Below are positions 53,123 to 62,391 of a stretch of DNA of 64,000 nucleotides, in pieces. Position 1 is the first letter of the stretch, and the number at the start of each line of letters is the position of its first letter. Source of the DNA: an uncultured Lachnospiraceae bacterium (GTDB taxonomy: Bacteria > Bacillota > Clostridia > Lachnospirales > Lachnospiraceae); contig CACYNO010000001.1 in the NCBI GenBank assembly GCA_902775895.1, positions 549,385 through 613,384 on the forward strand, in the 5' to 3' direction. The notes under the pieces were generated by a model. It saw nothing but the letters and a program-made list of their open reading frames with translations. It searched no databases and was not told the origin of the DNA. Both the position numbers and the translations under genes were made by a program.

Positions 53123-54547
53123 GTGAAAAAAAGTCTTACCTTTAAAATATTAATGATCTATATTTTAGTTGCCGCAGCCGGCTTTTTTTGTTTTGCAGTT
53201 ATATCTTATCTGATCAATTACAAGGTCCTCTTTGACCAGACCTCTGACAACCTTTACAGAGAAGCCATTAATATCTCAAATACCTACGGTGTTGCCCTTT
53301 TCAGCGACGAAAAAAATGAACGGACAAAAGTTTTATCAGAGCTTGATAACATTTCTTCTGTCAACGGATCGCGAACCATACTCATAAAAGCAGACGGAAA
53401 TGTCTTATATGACAGCAACATGGATCTTACTGATGACTCATCACCTCTCTACAGGATCGCAGGATTTGATTCCACAAGGCTCGGCGGCGAACACGTCTGG
53501 ATGGGGGACTTTTACAGTGTTTTTGAAGAAAAGACCATGAGTGTATTTACTCCCGTAACAAGTGATTTTTCCACTCTCGGCTATGTGGTCCTTAATGTCC
53601 CGGATTCATCACTTCGTTCTGCAGTCATGCCCTTTAATCTGGGACCTTTTATAGTGTATGTTTCCATGGCCGGTCTTTCTTTGATCTTTGTCATCTTCTA
53701 CATGAACAAGATCAAAAAACCACTTTCCCGGATAACCACGGCAATAAACGAATACCAAAAAGGAAACAAGAAATACGGCCTGCAGACAGACTCTTCCGAA
53801 GAATTCCGTCAACTTGAAAGATCCCTTGAGAAAATGACAGATGAATTAAACCGTTCAAATGCATCCCAGCAAAGGTTCCTTTCCGATATATCCCATGACT
53901 TCCGATCACCGTTAACATCAATACAGGGCTATCTGACAGCCATAAAGGACGGCACGATACCTGCCGATAAGCTGGACAGATATATTGATATACTTCTCTT
54001 CGAGACCAACAGACTTACCGGACTAACCGAAAACATACTTACGTTAAATGAGTTAGACCCCTCAGCCGTTATCCTTGAAAAAACGGATTTTGATATCATA
54101 AACTGCATAAAGCATACGATCGAGGCCATGCTGGGACAATGCGAACGCAGAGGTATAAGATTCAATCTGGGATTTTTTGCTGATAAGATAATCGTGCATG
54201 CCGATGAGGGTAAATATCAGCAGGTTATATACAACCTGGTGGATAATGCCGTCAAATTCAGTCCCGACAATTCATTCATTGAAATAAACATAAAACACGG
54301 AGACAATGCCAAGGCTGTAGTCTCCATAAGTGACACGGGATGCGGGATAACGAAAGACGAACTGGATAAGATCTGGGACAGAATGTATAAGACGGACGCC
54401 TCAAGAAATCTAAACAAAAAAAGCTCCGGACTGGGGCTTTCTATCACAAAGGATATAATCACTGCCCACGGAGAAGAAATATCCGTGGAAAGCACCCCGG
54501 GATCCGGAACCGTATTTACTTTTACCGCCCCATTATCAGAGACCTGA
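53123..54547 (+). CDS. Sensor histidine kinase (HAMP)
   Basis: 474-aa kinase, start GTG 53123 with GGGGAG upstream. Two spans: about 8-30 and 165-195; the extracellular part of about 130 residues is the sensor. A HAMP-like segment (KIKKPLSRITTAINEYQKG) leads to the H box DISHDFRSPLTSIQGY, then NLVDNAVKFSP, DTGCGI and SGLGLSI of the ATPase. It phosphorylates the preceding regulator. The last 12 nt overlap the 3' end of the convergent aminotransferase gene. Confidence 0.94.
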   Translation: MKKSLTFKILMIYILVAAAGFFCFAVISYLINYKVLFDQTSDNLYREAINISNTYGVALFSDEKNERTKVLSELDNISSVNGSRTILIKADGNVLYDSNMDLTDDSSPLYRIAGFDSTRLGGEHVWMGDFYSVFEEKTMSVFTPVTSDFSTLGYVVLNVPDSSLRSAVMPFNLGPFIVYVSMAGLSLIFVIFYMNKIKKPLSRITTAINEYQKGNKKYGLQTDSSEEFRQLERSLEKMTDELNRSNASQQRFLSDISHDFRSPLTSIQGYLTAIKDGTIPADKLDRYIDILLFETNRLTGLTENILTLNELDPSAVILEKTDFDIINCIKHTIEAMLGQCERRGIRFNLGFFADKIIVHADEGKYQQVIYNLVDNAVKFSPDNSFIEINIKHGDNAKAVVSISDTGCGITKDELDKIWDRMYKTDASRNLNKKSSGLGLSITKDIITAHGEEISVESTPGSGTVFTFTAPLSET

Positions 54548-55693
54548 TATAAAACTCCTGAGCCTGCCCATGGCCTCTTTTAAACTATCAATGGAATAAG
54601 CATAGGATATGCGCAGATACCCCTCTCCGCTGTCCCCGAAGGCGTTACCCGGTACTACGGCAAGCTTTTGTTCTTCCAGTATCTTTTCGGCGAATTCTTC
54701 TGAGGATAAGCCGAATTTTTTTATTGAAGGAAATATGTAAAATGCCCCAAGGGGTTCAAAGCATTCAAGCCCCATATCCCGGAACTCATTTAACAGATAT
54801 CTTCTGCGCTGGTCGTATGCCTTTGCCATCTTCTCCACATCATCGTCAGCATTCCGCAGGGCTTCAATTGCAGCATACTGGCTGAGAGTAGGTGCGCACA
54901 TGATCGCATACTGGTGAAGCTTGGTCATCTGGGAAATAATGTTCTCAGGTCCGCAGGCATAACCAAGACGCCAGCCGGTCATGGCAAAGGCTTTGGAAAA
55001 GCCGTTTATCACTATCGTCCTTTCCCGCATTCCGGGAAGTGATGCGATACTCACATGTCTGCCGGAGTATGTTAGCTCCGCATATATCTCATCTGAGATA
55101 ACCACCAGATCGTGCGATTCTATAACGGGAACCAACGCTTCCAGGTCCTCCCGTTCCATGATCGCTCCGGTGGGATTATTGGGGAAAGACAGTATAAGTA
55201 CTTTACTTGCAGGCGTAATGGCCTTTTCCAGTTCTTCCGGAGTGAGGCGGAATTCATTTTCCGCTTTAAGATCTATGATAACCGGCACCCCTCCCGCCAT
55301 CACCGCACATGGTGCATAAGAGACAAAGGAAGGCTGGGGTATGATAACTTCATCACCGTTATTTACCGTACATCTCAGGGCGATATCTATTGCTTCGCTT
55401 CCTCCAACGGTCACGATCACCTCTTTCCCTGGATCATAGGAAAGATCGTACTTACGCTTCATATATGAACAGATCTCTTCCCTTAACTCCGGGAGACCTG
55501 AATTTGATGTATAAAAAGTCTTACCCTTTTCCAGGGAATATATCCCCTCTTCCCTGATCTTCCAGGGCGTCTCAAAGTCAGGCTCACCCACGCCCAGGGA
55601 TATGGCATCCGGCATCTCGCTTACGGCATCAAAAAATTTCCTGATCCCTGAAGGCTGAAGTGATCTTATCCTGTCCGATACAAAATCTCTCAT
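54536..55693 (-). CDS. Class I aminotransferase (AspC/AlaT-like)
   Basis: 385-aa fold-type I aminotransferase. Motifs: SLGVGEPDFETP, VTVGGSEAIDIAL, SFPNNPTGAIM (PLP-stabilising Asn), ISDEIYAEL, PLP Lys in INGFSKAFAMTGWRLGYACG and the closing YLRISYA with the carboxylate-binding Arg. It transfers amino groups between amino acids and 2-oxoacids; probable aspartate/alanine-type, but specificity is uncertain. Its start overlaps the Lrp-type gene's stop by 4 nt, so the regulator likely governs amino-acid metabolism with it. Confidence 0.92.
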   Translation of the reverse strand: MRDFVSDRIRSLQPSGIRKFFDAVSEMPDAISLGVGEPDFETPWKIREEGIYSLEKGKTFYTSNSGLPELREEICSYMKRKYDLSYDPGKEVIVTVGGSEAIDIALRCTVNNGDEVIIPQPSFVSYAPCAVMAGGVPVIIDLKAENEFRLTPEELEKAITPASKVLILSFPNNPTGAIMEREDLEALVPVIESHDLVVISDEIYAELTYSGRHVSIASLPGMRERTIVINGFSKAFAMTGWRLGYACGPENIISQMTKLHQYAIMCAPTLSQYAAIEALRNADDDVEKMAKAYDQRRRYLLNEFRDMGLECFEPLGAFYIFPSIKKFGLSSEEFAEKILEEQKLAVVPGNAFGDSGEGYLRISYAYSIDSLKEAMGRLRSFISGL

Positions 55694-56178
55694 GGCATTA
55701 TACTTATCCTTTCATCCTTCTTTTCTTCTTCAAGTATAACCCCGTGATCCTTATATCTTCTTAATACAAAGTGTGTGGATGTACTTAAAACAGACTCCAG
55801 CGTAGACAGCTTTTCAGACACAAAAAGAGCAGCCTCACGCATGGTCTTTCCCTCTACTATCACAGTAAAGTCAAAGCCCCCTGACATAAGATATACTGCC
55901 CTTACTTCGTCATATTTGTAAATACGCTCGGCTATACTGTCAAAGCCGTTCCCACGCTGGGGAGTCACCTTTACTTCGATCAGAGCCGTCACAAGCTCAT
56001 CATCAGTCTTTTCCCAATTGATCAAAGTCAGATAACCGCAAATAATCCCTTCTTTCTCAAGAGCGGATATCTCGTTTACGATCTCGGTCTGCTCAGCCCC
56101 GAGCCTTATCGCAAGCTCATCAGGGCTTATGCGGCTGTCCTTTTCAAGAGTATTAAGAATCTCATTCCTTAAATCCAT
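55690..56178 (-). CDS. Lrp/AsnC-family regulator
   Basis: 162-aa feast/famine regulator. N-terminal winged HTH (EILNTLEKDSRISPDELAIRL) and a C-terminal RAM ligand-binding domain (TALIEVKVTPQRGNGFDSIAERIYKYDEVRAVYLMSGGFDFTV). Amino acids are the usual effectors. The start at ATG 56178 is chosen because the in-frame TTG at 56184 lies closer to the candidate ribosome site AGGCGGG. It overlaps the aminotransferase gene by 4 nt, suggesting that it controls its own operon. The DNA-binding residues look intact. Confidence 0.9.
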   Translation of the reverse strand: MDLRNEILNTLEKDSRISPDELAIRLGAEQTEIVNEISALEKEGIICGYLTLINWEKTDDELVTALIEVKVTPQRGNGFDSIAERIYKYDEVRAVYLMSGGFDFTVIVEGKTMREAALFVSEKLSTLESVLSTSTHFVLRRYKDHGVILEEEKKDERISIMP

Positions 56179-56192
56179 AAACAACCCGCCTG

Positions 56193-56426
56193 TTATTTCT
56201 TCAGCTCTTTAAGAAGCTCTATCGTCTTGATATCATCAGGTGTAAGTTCAAATTCCGTACCTATGGTCTTGCCTGCATTATTTGTGATAGCGATCTTTAC
56301 TGTAGATCCTACCTCAAAGTGCTCTTTTGAAGCAACAGACATAAATGACATAAGCTTCGGATGATCCTTTTTAAAACAACTGTATCTGTCCTTTAATTTT
56401 AAGAGTTTCATAGGATTGATTGCCAT
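56193..56426 (-). CDS. 77-aa conserved-looking protein, unknown
   Basis: Short protein MAINPMKLLKLKDRYSCF at the N terminus, then KDHPKLMSFMSVASKEHF, a strand GSTVKIAITNNAGKTIG, and a helix ending TIELLKELKK. No transmembrane span. AAAGGAG precedes the start. It is 14 nt upstream of the Lrp-like gene on the same strand and has a TATAAT at 56461-56466 (minus strand). I do not recognise a family; small beta-alpha proteins like this are common near regulators in clostridia. Confidence 0.75.
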   Translation of the reverse strand: MAINPMKLLKLKDRYSCFKKDHPKLMSFMSVASKEHFEVGSTVKIAITNNAGKTIGTEFELTPDDIKTIELLKELKK

Positions 56427-56477
56427 AACATTTTTCTCCTTTGGAATTTATTTGTACAACATTATAACATATTATCA

Positions 56478-56506
56478 TTGATTTTTTACGTCTTTACGGT
56501 TATAAT
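56478..56506 (+). promoter_or_regulatory. Promoter of tRNA-Pro
   Basis: TTGATT (56478-56483), 17-nt spacer, TATAAT (56501-56506), 24 nt before the mature tRNA 5' end. Confidence 0.7.
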
Positions 56507-56530
56507 CTTTTCATTGCCTACGGGCATTAT

Positions 56531-56604
56531 CGATGCGTGGCTCAGTTTGGTAGAGCGCTGCGTTCGGGACGCAGAGGCCGCAGGTTCAAATCCTGTCGCA
56601 TCGA
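56531..56604 (+). tRNA. tRNA-Pro (anticodon CGG)
   Basis: 74-nt cloverleaf: acceptor CGATGCG/CGCATCG, D arm GCTCAGTTTGGTAGAGC, anticodon stem CTGCG/CGCAG with loop TTCGGGA (anticodon CGG), T arm CAGG TTCAAAT CCTG, discriminator A. C1 at the 5' end is normal for tRNA-Pro. CCA is not encoded. A tyrosine integrase remnant lies directly downstream, so its 3' end was probably an attachment site. Confidence 0.95.
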
Positions 56605-56654
56605 CTCGTATAAACACTAAAAATTCAGTATTTATGCGTATTAACAGGATTTGA
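56586..56654. repeat. Inverted repeat at the tRNA 3' end (possible att remnant)
   Basis: TCAAATCCTGT in the T arm of tRNA-Pro (56586-56596) recurs inverted as ACAGGATTTGA (56644-56654), with a second imperfect stem, ATAAACACT/AGTATTTAT, between them. It may be an attachment-site or terminator structure of the lost element; no direct repeat of the tRNA end was found elsewhere in the window. Confidence 0.45.
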
Positions 56655-56694
56655 CAGGGCCTTTAAAATGTATGCAGGTGTATGCAATCCAGTT

Positions 56695-57778
56695 TTAAAG
56701 CGTCTTTTCCATTATCGCTCTTATATCTTTATCGTCTACGACGGGTCGGATGTACGAGCATGTAGTGGACAATCTTGAATGGTCTAAAAAGCGTTGCAGA
56801 GTGGCAAGGTCAATACCAGATGAATGCAGAATCGAGGCAGTGGAAAATCGTATCTTATGCGAAGTCCTTTCAGGAATGCCGGCTATCCTGCATTCTTTTT
56901 TATTTTACTGTTAAAAGTACTTATAGAAAGTTGTTTCTCTTCACCGTCTACCATGCGTCTGAATATATAATCATCGTCACTTCCGGGCGGATGGTGTTTT
57001 CTCACCAGTTTTATTATCTTTTGTGCCTCCGGGACTAATAATATATATCTGTACCCTTCTCTCTGATACCCTTTAACATGGTCTACGTTTTCGTACCTGT
57101 TTTCTTCAAACGATAAATCATCATTCATACTTGTTGTAAGCAGATACTGACCGTTTATATATAGCCTGTCTCCTTTTACATCCTTAAACTTTAAATGTGA
57201 TATTTCAGCGAATCGTATTGTGATATAAAACGCTAACCTCATACATAAGCTGTATATATCAGTCTTGTCTTCCAACTGCTTAAGCAGCTTTTCTCTATCT
57301 GATAAAGTAAATACGTCTTCTTCATTTCTAACGGGCTTAGTCGGAAATTGCCGCATATCAATGTTTTTTGACGGGTTATTTTTAACCGTCCGCAACTCCT
57401 GTATGCAATAAGAATATATCCCGTTAACAATACTCTTTAAATTTGAGAACAGTCTCGGTGTCAACTGCCTTTTTGCAGTCCACGCCCTGTAAAGAGATAC
57501 AAAATCATTTGACTCTAACTCAGTAACCTTCTTCTTTATTATGGGCTGTCCCACAAAATATTTATTCCACTCCTGAATATAAATCCGTAGAGATTTTGCA
57601 TCTATCGGGGTGTTATCCCTTTTAAATCTTAACCACTCAGGAAAAACATCCTCTAACGTGTAATTTTCTGCCCCATAAAAGAGGGTATACAGTTTATCAA
57701 ATAACTCTTCCTCTGAATTCCCAATTATTTGTTTTCTATTCACGTATAAATACGGTCTGTTATCATAACTCAACCACA
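56695..57778 (-). pseudogene. Tyrosine integrase remnant, frameshifted
   Basis: Phage-type integrase whose frame breaks near 56883. The first part (from about 57778) has the SAM-like core-binding domain and the catalytic Arg in FYITIRFAEISHLKF. It then meets TAG right after KIKKNAG. The other frame continues with AGIPERTSHKIRF (HxxR motif), LDHSRLSTTCSYIRP (catalytic Tyr) and a stop at 56697. About eight extra bases (ATAGCCGG in the repeated GCAGG context) explain the shift. The N terminus is missing and the frame is joined to the truncated flavoprotein gene. It probably came from an integrative element inserted at tRNA-Pro. Confidence 0.85.
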
Positions 57779-58008
57779 TTGCCGGAGTCGCAAAAAAGAG
57801 CAGGATCTTCTGCCGCTTTCTCATCAAGCAAACTTATGATCCTGCTCATGGTCTTTCCCGTGATAAGCCCGCCGCAGGTCTTTTCCCTGGGGAAGATTTG
57901 TCTGTCGACTACAGCATTGCTGACCCCGGCCTTCTGCAGGCTTATGGCCGCCGAGATCCCGGCCGGACCGGCTCCTATTATTAATGTATCCGCAAACATT
58001 TCTTTCAT
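57763..58008 (-). pseudogene. FAD-dependent oxidoreductase, 5' fragment
   Basis: 81-codon frame starting MKEMFADTLIIGAGPAGISA with the FAD-binding GxGxxG motif, then the geranylgeranyl-reductase-type sequence FPREKTCGGLITGKTM. It stops after GNVVEL, where integrase sequence begins; a complete enzyme would be about 350-400 aa. The truncation coincides with the integrase 5' truncation, so one deletion or recombination removed both the rest of this gene and the integrase start. No clear ribosome site is seen. Confidence 0.8.
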
Positions 58009-58072
58009 CTATAATTTAAAGACCTTTCAACGCTTCGAATTTATACCCGTTCATTATACAGGAAAAATATTC

Positions 58073-58094
58073 GTGGAGACAGGGGACGGTCTCA
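58073..58094. repeat. REP-like element
   Basis: GTGGAGACAGGGGACGGTCTCA: GAGAC and GTCTC pair around AGGGGACG. It lies 2 nt from the stop codon of the large surface protein and matches the GAGACAGGGGACGG motif of the copies at 5-18 kb. Confidence 0.65.
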
Positions 58095-58096
58095 AT

Positions 58097-61000
58097 TTAC
58101 TTCCTTCTTGCTCTCCTGGCCACCACACCGGCGGTGATCAGTAAACCGGCCGCCACCGAACCTGTTATGATCCATAATACCGGACTGTTGTTGTCTCCAG
58201 TGTCAGGAGAAGCCTTTTTCTTAACCACTGTTTTCTTCACAACAGTTTTTTTGTTGTTATCTTTTTTCTCATCTTCCTTTTTTTCTTCTTCATCGTCTCT
58301 GTTATCCGGTTCCTGTTCTTTGTTTTCATTTTCGTTATCATCCGCACTTCCGTAACGGCCTTCACCTTCTTCTGCCGGTTCGAACCAAACGGCATCTTTA
58401 ATACTGGTCTGTGTAGTTAAGGTACTTACCTGACTGGAAACATGCGGGCTTTCCAACGGGGTTTCCACGCGGAGAAGGACACTTGAGGAATAGATCACCT
58501 GTCCGCCGAATCCGAGTCTGCATCGTATAGATGTTCCGTCCTGTTCTGCGGAAACATTCTTTATGATCAGTTTGCTCTCACTTGAACCGTTATTTTCAGC
58601 GCCTGCTTTTGTATCTTCTTTATAGTCAGGTTCCACTTCAATTATTGAATCACCGTGTCCGTCACCGTATTCACACCATATACCGTCTTTTGCATCCCAG
58701 TATTCCCAGGCATATGAGATATTCCGAGAGTTGTCTTTGTCATTCCTGGTCCATTGTGCGCTCACCGTATATTCGGCATTTTCACCCGGCTTAAGCACAT
58801 TGAGAGCCTTCGGGTTCGTAAGAAGTTTTATGCTTTCTCCTTTGTCAAGGGTAACGGCCGTCAATTCGGCTGACGGAATGGATGAAGATGCAACGGTAAA
58901 TGAACTGCCATCCTTATTTTCCTCATATTTACCCCGGACCGCCTGTACCACAAACTGATATTTTGTTCCGGCTTTCAGATCCGGCATCGTGTACTTTATA
59001 CGGTCAATGCGTCCGTTTGCATCAGGCTTCGGATGCGCGTCGGCTTTTATATAATACCAGTCGGAAACTTTACCTGATCCGTCCGACGCAAGCAATCCCA
59101 CGCGATAATACGGTTTCTTTTTTTCATCTCCGTCTCCGTCATTACCGAAGTCCATGGGTTCCCACGAAAGATTTACGGAGTCACTTGTAATATCATCAAC
59201 ACGCGTATCCGGAACCATTCTCAACTGAGGTTGCGTAAGACTTTTCTGATCTACTATGTATCCTATGATATATACATCATCCAGCTTGCGCTTATTTTCT
59301 TTCTTATACTTCTTCTTTTCCTCTTCGCTGTATTCAAGCTTATTCACGCGCAGTTTGCACTGGAAACTGTATTTATCATTATTTCCGGACACGCCTTTCA
59401 GTATGGGAAGATTATCTACGGCACCGGAGAATTCCGATGTATAGGTCTGAACAACAGACCGCTCATATCCGGCAGAAAAATCTGCCACAAATCCAACCCC
59501 GATCTTGTTGCCGAGAAGTCCTCCCCCGAATCCCGTAGTCACATTAATCTCCGGTCCCAGATTCAGATTCCAATCATATGATTTTCCGGTGGTTGCTTTA
59601 AGTTCCACATTGCTGCCCTCACCCATATTGGTGCTGACAGAAGTAGTATTTGTGGATTCGCAATATTTTTTATCGCCGCCCCCCAGATTCTCTGACGTGT
59701 ATGTGGAGGGATCCCCGCTTGTACTTCCTATGACTGTTCCGAGATCCTCAGGGTCCACTCCTATCAGAGGCAGGGTGTCAGTCTTTTGGGCGATCTCATC
59801 CCAGGCCTCTATCGATACTACCGAAGTAACAGGATCCAGCGCCTCTGTCTGCATGGAATCCTCCCAGGTTTTGGTCAGGGGATTGTACACCTTGTAGTAA
59901 GTATAGATATACGGAACCGCATACATTACTACCTTGTCTCCCTTCCCCCCCACTGCACTGTAAGAAATATAATTCCCATGGGAATTATGCCATTGCCTGT
60001 CATAGCTTGCCGACCTCTTGCCGCTGATGTCCAGCTGGAAATTCACAACTGTATCCCATTCACCGTAAAAACGTCCGCCTGCACCAAAATGTATGTAAAA
60101 ACCGTTGCCGATATCTTCTTCATGTCCGCTTGAGAAGGTTGTATGACTGTTTGACAGATAGTTATACACTTCCTGCAGATCGCCGAAATAAGGTGTGTCC
60201 TGCAATACGGTCAACACCTCCGGAACCGTGGGTAAGATCGCCTGACCGACCATATATGCGCGCACACTGTCATCATCTATGTCGGGAAGAGCAAGGCTCA
60301 GGTTCGGCCCCGTAATATTCCCCATTCTGGTGCTTTCGTTTATAACCCCCTCCTGTCCGGTACATCTTAATGCGGAACTTCCTTTTTCAAATGTGAAATG
60401 AGCCACGTCAAGCCAGTAGTAATCATCACTTCCTCTCACATCGTCATCACGCCTCACACCGATAACTGCCAGAAAGCTTTCATTTACGGAACCGAGACCT
60501 GATGTTGTCACACAACCGCTCACCACGTCTCCGATCCAGATATGATCTTTGGGTTTGTTTATTTCAGATACTCCTGACTGATGATGATATTGACCGCTGA
60601 AAAGACTTATGCTTCCTACGGATACACCAAGACCCGCTTTTGCTTTCGTGTCGGCATTATCGACCAGATTAAAATGATATATGTCTCCGCCGGCCAATAC
60701 ATAATCGGATGACATATCATTGGAAAGTGTTTCCAAATTTGCACAATCAAGTGCGAAGGGTGCCATGGTCGCCATATAACGGTTGTCGCCCGTTATTTTT
60801 TTTGCCGCGCTGTCTGCGATTATCTTGGCGTCTTTACCCAGTTCATGTGTGCTGTATTCTGATATTTCATAACTCCGGGTGTCAGGATTGTAATACAAAT
60901 ACCGATAACCGAAATTTTTCCAGGCTTCTTTACAGTTCGTGGTTTTGTCATTGGTTTCCCATCCTGCAAAGATCAGTGTATTGATCGCGTACCTGTACGC

Positions 61001-62353
61001 CGGTAAGGTATAAAGGAACACCCCTGAAGCACAGTTGGCAGATGTAAGGGCTTTCCCGTTTGAAGAGGAAAGTGGTATATCATCCAGACCCTCAACAGTC
61101 ACAACATTTTTTGCCTGCTTATCCCAGTGGAAAACCCGGGCGCGGGAAGCCGCCGCCGCATCCTTGTGTCCCACGGGAGCAGATGTAGTGATCGCTATTT
61201 CTTCCGCTCCGTTTCTGTCAAGATCACAGGACGCCAGGGTTACTACAGGCGCCAAACGTGCAACCATCCTGCGCCAGTGTTTCGAATTTTCTTTTTTAAG
61301 GTCATCTATGGTCTGATAATTGGAAGCCGGACCCGTGTCAGCATAGACCATTGAATAATTCCAGTTTTTGCCGTCATTGGTCTTGATCATATATACAATG
61401 GCATATCTGTGACCGTCATCCTTATCCTCATAAGCACCTGTGTAGGCAAATATCTCATCAATACCGTCATCATCAACATCCGCCGCCTCTATTTCAAAAT
61501 ACGCATCATATTCCTGAAGATAACCCAGATCAAGATAGTTTAATTCTTTATAACCGTCTCTGTCCAGAAACTGGCTTTTATGCAGGGTGGGCAGTATCGT
61601 TGTTTCTTCGTGACGTGTTCCGTCTTCATCAAAAGAGAATATGGCGATCTTAATAAGCCCTTTATACCATTCATCATTGCCCCTGTATTTCTGCGAACAG
61701 TTTGCATGATACCCCCGCAGTTCGGCAACATGGTCTTTTTTGGAATCCTTTCCGGCTTTGGCGCTGAAAGCCACTGACGTGGCGTATTTTCCATCAAAGT
61801 CCGCCTTATCAATTTTCATAACGTTGTCGCTGTCGTTATTTGACAGAAAAGAATCTCTGGTGTTTCCGTGTTTTTCAAACATATTATTTTTGTTTATATC
61901 CCATAGCTTATAAGCACCCCATGAAGCCCCGCTGTCGCTTTTCATGTCTTTATCGCCCTGGTTGGAACCGCTTGTCGGTCCCAATATATTCAAACCGTTA
62001 CGAACGATGTACTTATTGGCCTTAGAACCGTTCGCCGAAATATATACTTCCCTTTTGTCTATAAGACTGAATGCATTTGAATCGGACAAGGGCGCGGCTT
62101 TACCCTCAGGCAGTTCATTACTTATGGTAAGACCCAGATCATCGTAGATCTCTGGCTGTATATCGGATCTTTCTCTTGCATCATCTATTGTAAGGTTTTC
62201 TACATCATCCCCGTAGTTTACCGCATATGTACGCATGGGCAATGCAACAAAAACAACTGCCATAGTCATTATCGCGATCAGAGAAAACAGACAGTGGAGC
62301 ATCCTGTGACGTTTGTTTTTCGTGTTTCCTTTCCTGCATTTATCAGTTTTCAT
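58097..62353 (-). CDS. Large SPDTG-anchored surface protein
   Basis: 1418-aa secreted protein, start at ATG 62353 (AAAGGAGG upstream; an earlier in-frame start at 62431 lacks one). Signal peptide about 1-45. Around 290 and 374 are calcium-loop-like FG-GAP/VCBS motifs (DVDDDGIDEIF, DLDRNGAEEI). A beta-rich central region follows, with alternating Ser/Thr and Gly (GFGGGLLGNKIGVGF). An fn3 domain lies at about 1045-1160 (SDSVNLSWEPMDF), an Ig-like domain at about 1180-1300, and an acidic/Lys-rich spacer at about 1340-1375. SPDTG at about 1383 leads to a hydrophobic span and ARRARRK, a wall-sorting signal. No sortase gene is in the window. Likely an adhesin or toxin-like surface protein; binding partner unknown. 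Confidence 0.88.
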   Translation of the reverse strand: MKTDKCRKGNTKNKRHRMLHCLFSLIAIMTMAVVFVALPMRTYAVNYGDDVENLTIDDARERSDIQPEIYDDLGLTISNELPEGKAAPLSDSNAFSLIDKREVYISANGSKANKYIVRNGLNILGPTSGSNQGDKDMKSDSGASWGAYKLWDINKNNMFEKHGNTRDSFLSNNDSDNVMKIDKADFDGKYATSVAFSAKAGKDSKKDHVAELRGYHANCSQKYRGNDEWYKGLIKIAIFSFDEDGTRHEETTILPTLHKSQFLDRDGYKELNYLDLGYLQEYDAYFEIEAADVDDDGIDEIFAYTGAYEDKDDGHRYAIVYMIKTNDGKNWNYSMVYADTGPASNYQTIDDLKKENSKHWRRMVARLAPVVTLASCDLDRNGAEEIAITTSAPVGHKDAAAASRARVFHWDKQAKNVVTVEGLDDIPLSSSNGKALTSANCASGVFLYTLPAYRYAINTLIFAGWETNDKTTNCKEAWKNFGYRYLYYNPDTRSYEISEYSTHELGKDAKIIADSAAKKITGDNRYMATMAPFALDCANLETLSNDMSSDYVLAGGDIYHFNLVDNADTKAKAGLGVSVGSISLFSGQYHHQSGVSEINKPKDHIWIGDVVSGCVTTSGLGSVNESFLAVIGVRRDDDVRGSDDYYWLDVAHFTFEKGSSALRCTGQEGVINESTRMGNITGPNLSLALPDIDDDSVRAYMVGQAILPTVPEVLTVLQDTPYFGDLQEVYNYLSNSHTTFSSGHEEDIGNGFYIHFGAGGRFYGEWDTVVNFQLDISGKRSASYDRQWHNSHGNYISYSAVGGKGDKVVMYAVPYIYTYYKVYNPLTKTWEDSMQTEALDPVTSVVSIEAWDEIAQKTDTLPLIGVDPEDLGTVIGSTSGDPSTYTSENLGGGDKKYCESTNTTSVSTNMGEGSNVELKATTGKSYDWNLNLGPEINVTTGFGGGLLGNKIGVGFVADFSAGYERSVVQTYTSEFSGAVDNLPILKGVSGNNDKYSFQCKLRVNKLEYSEEEKKKYKKENKRKLDDVYIIGYIVDQKSLTQPQLRMVPDTRVDDITSDSVNLSWEPMDFGNDGDGDEKKKPYYRVGLLASDGSGKVSDWYYIKADAHPKPDANGRIDRIKYTMPDLKAGTKYQFVVQAVRGKYEENKDGSSFTVASSSIPSAELTAVTLDKGESIKLLTNPKALNVLKPGENAEYTVSAQWTRNDKDNSRNISYAWEYWDAKDGIWCEYGDGHGDSIIEVEPDYKEDTKAGAENNGSSESKLIIKNVSAEQDGTSIRCRLGFGGQVIYSSSVLLRVETPLESPHVSSQVSTLTTQTSIKDAVWFEPAEEGEGRYGSADDNENENKEQEPDNRDDEEEKKEDEKKDNNKKTVVKKTVVKKKASPDTGDNNSPVLWIITGSVAAGLLITAGVVARRARRK

Positions 62354-62391
62354 GTCGGCCTCCTTTCTATGTTTTAAAACATTACGCATCT

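Noticed and set aside
52359-54547. VanR/VanS-type glycopeptide-sensing pair
   Set aside because: Only the general OmpR/EnvZ architecture is visible; no van genes lie nearby and the sensor domain is unassigned.
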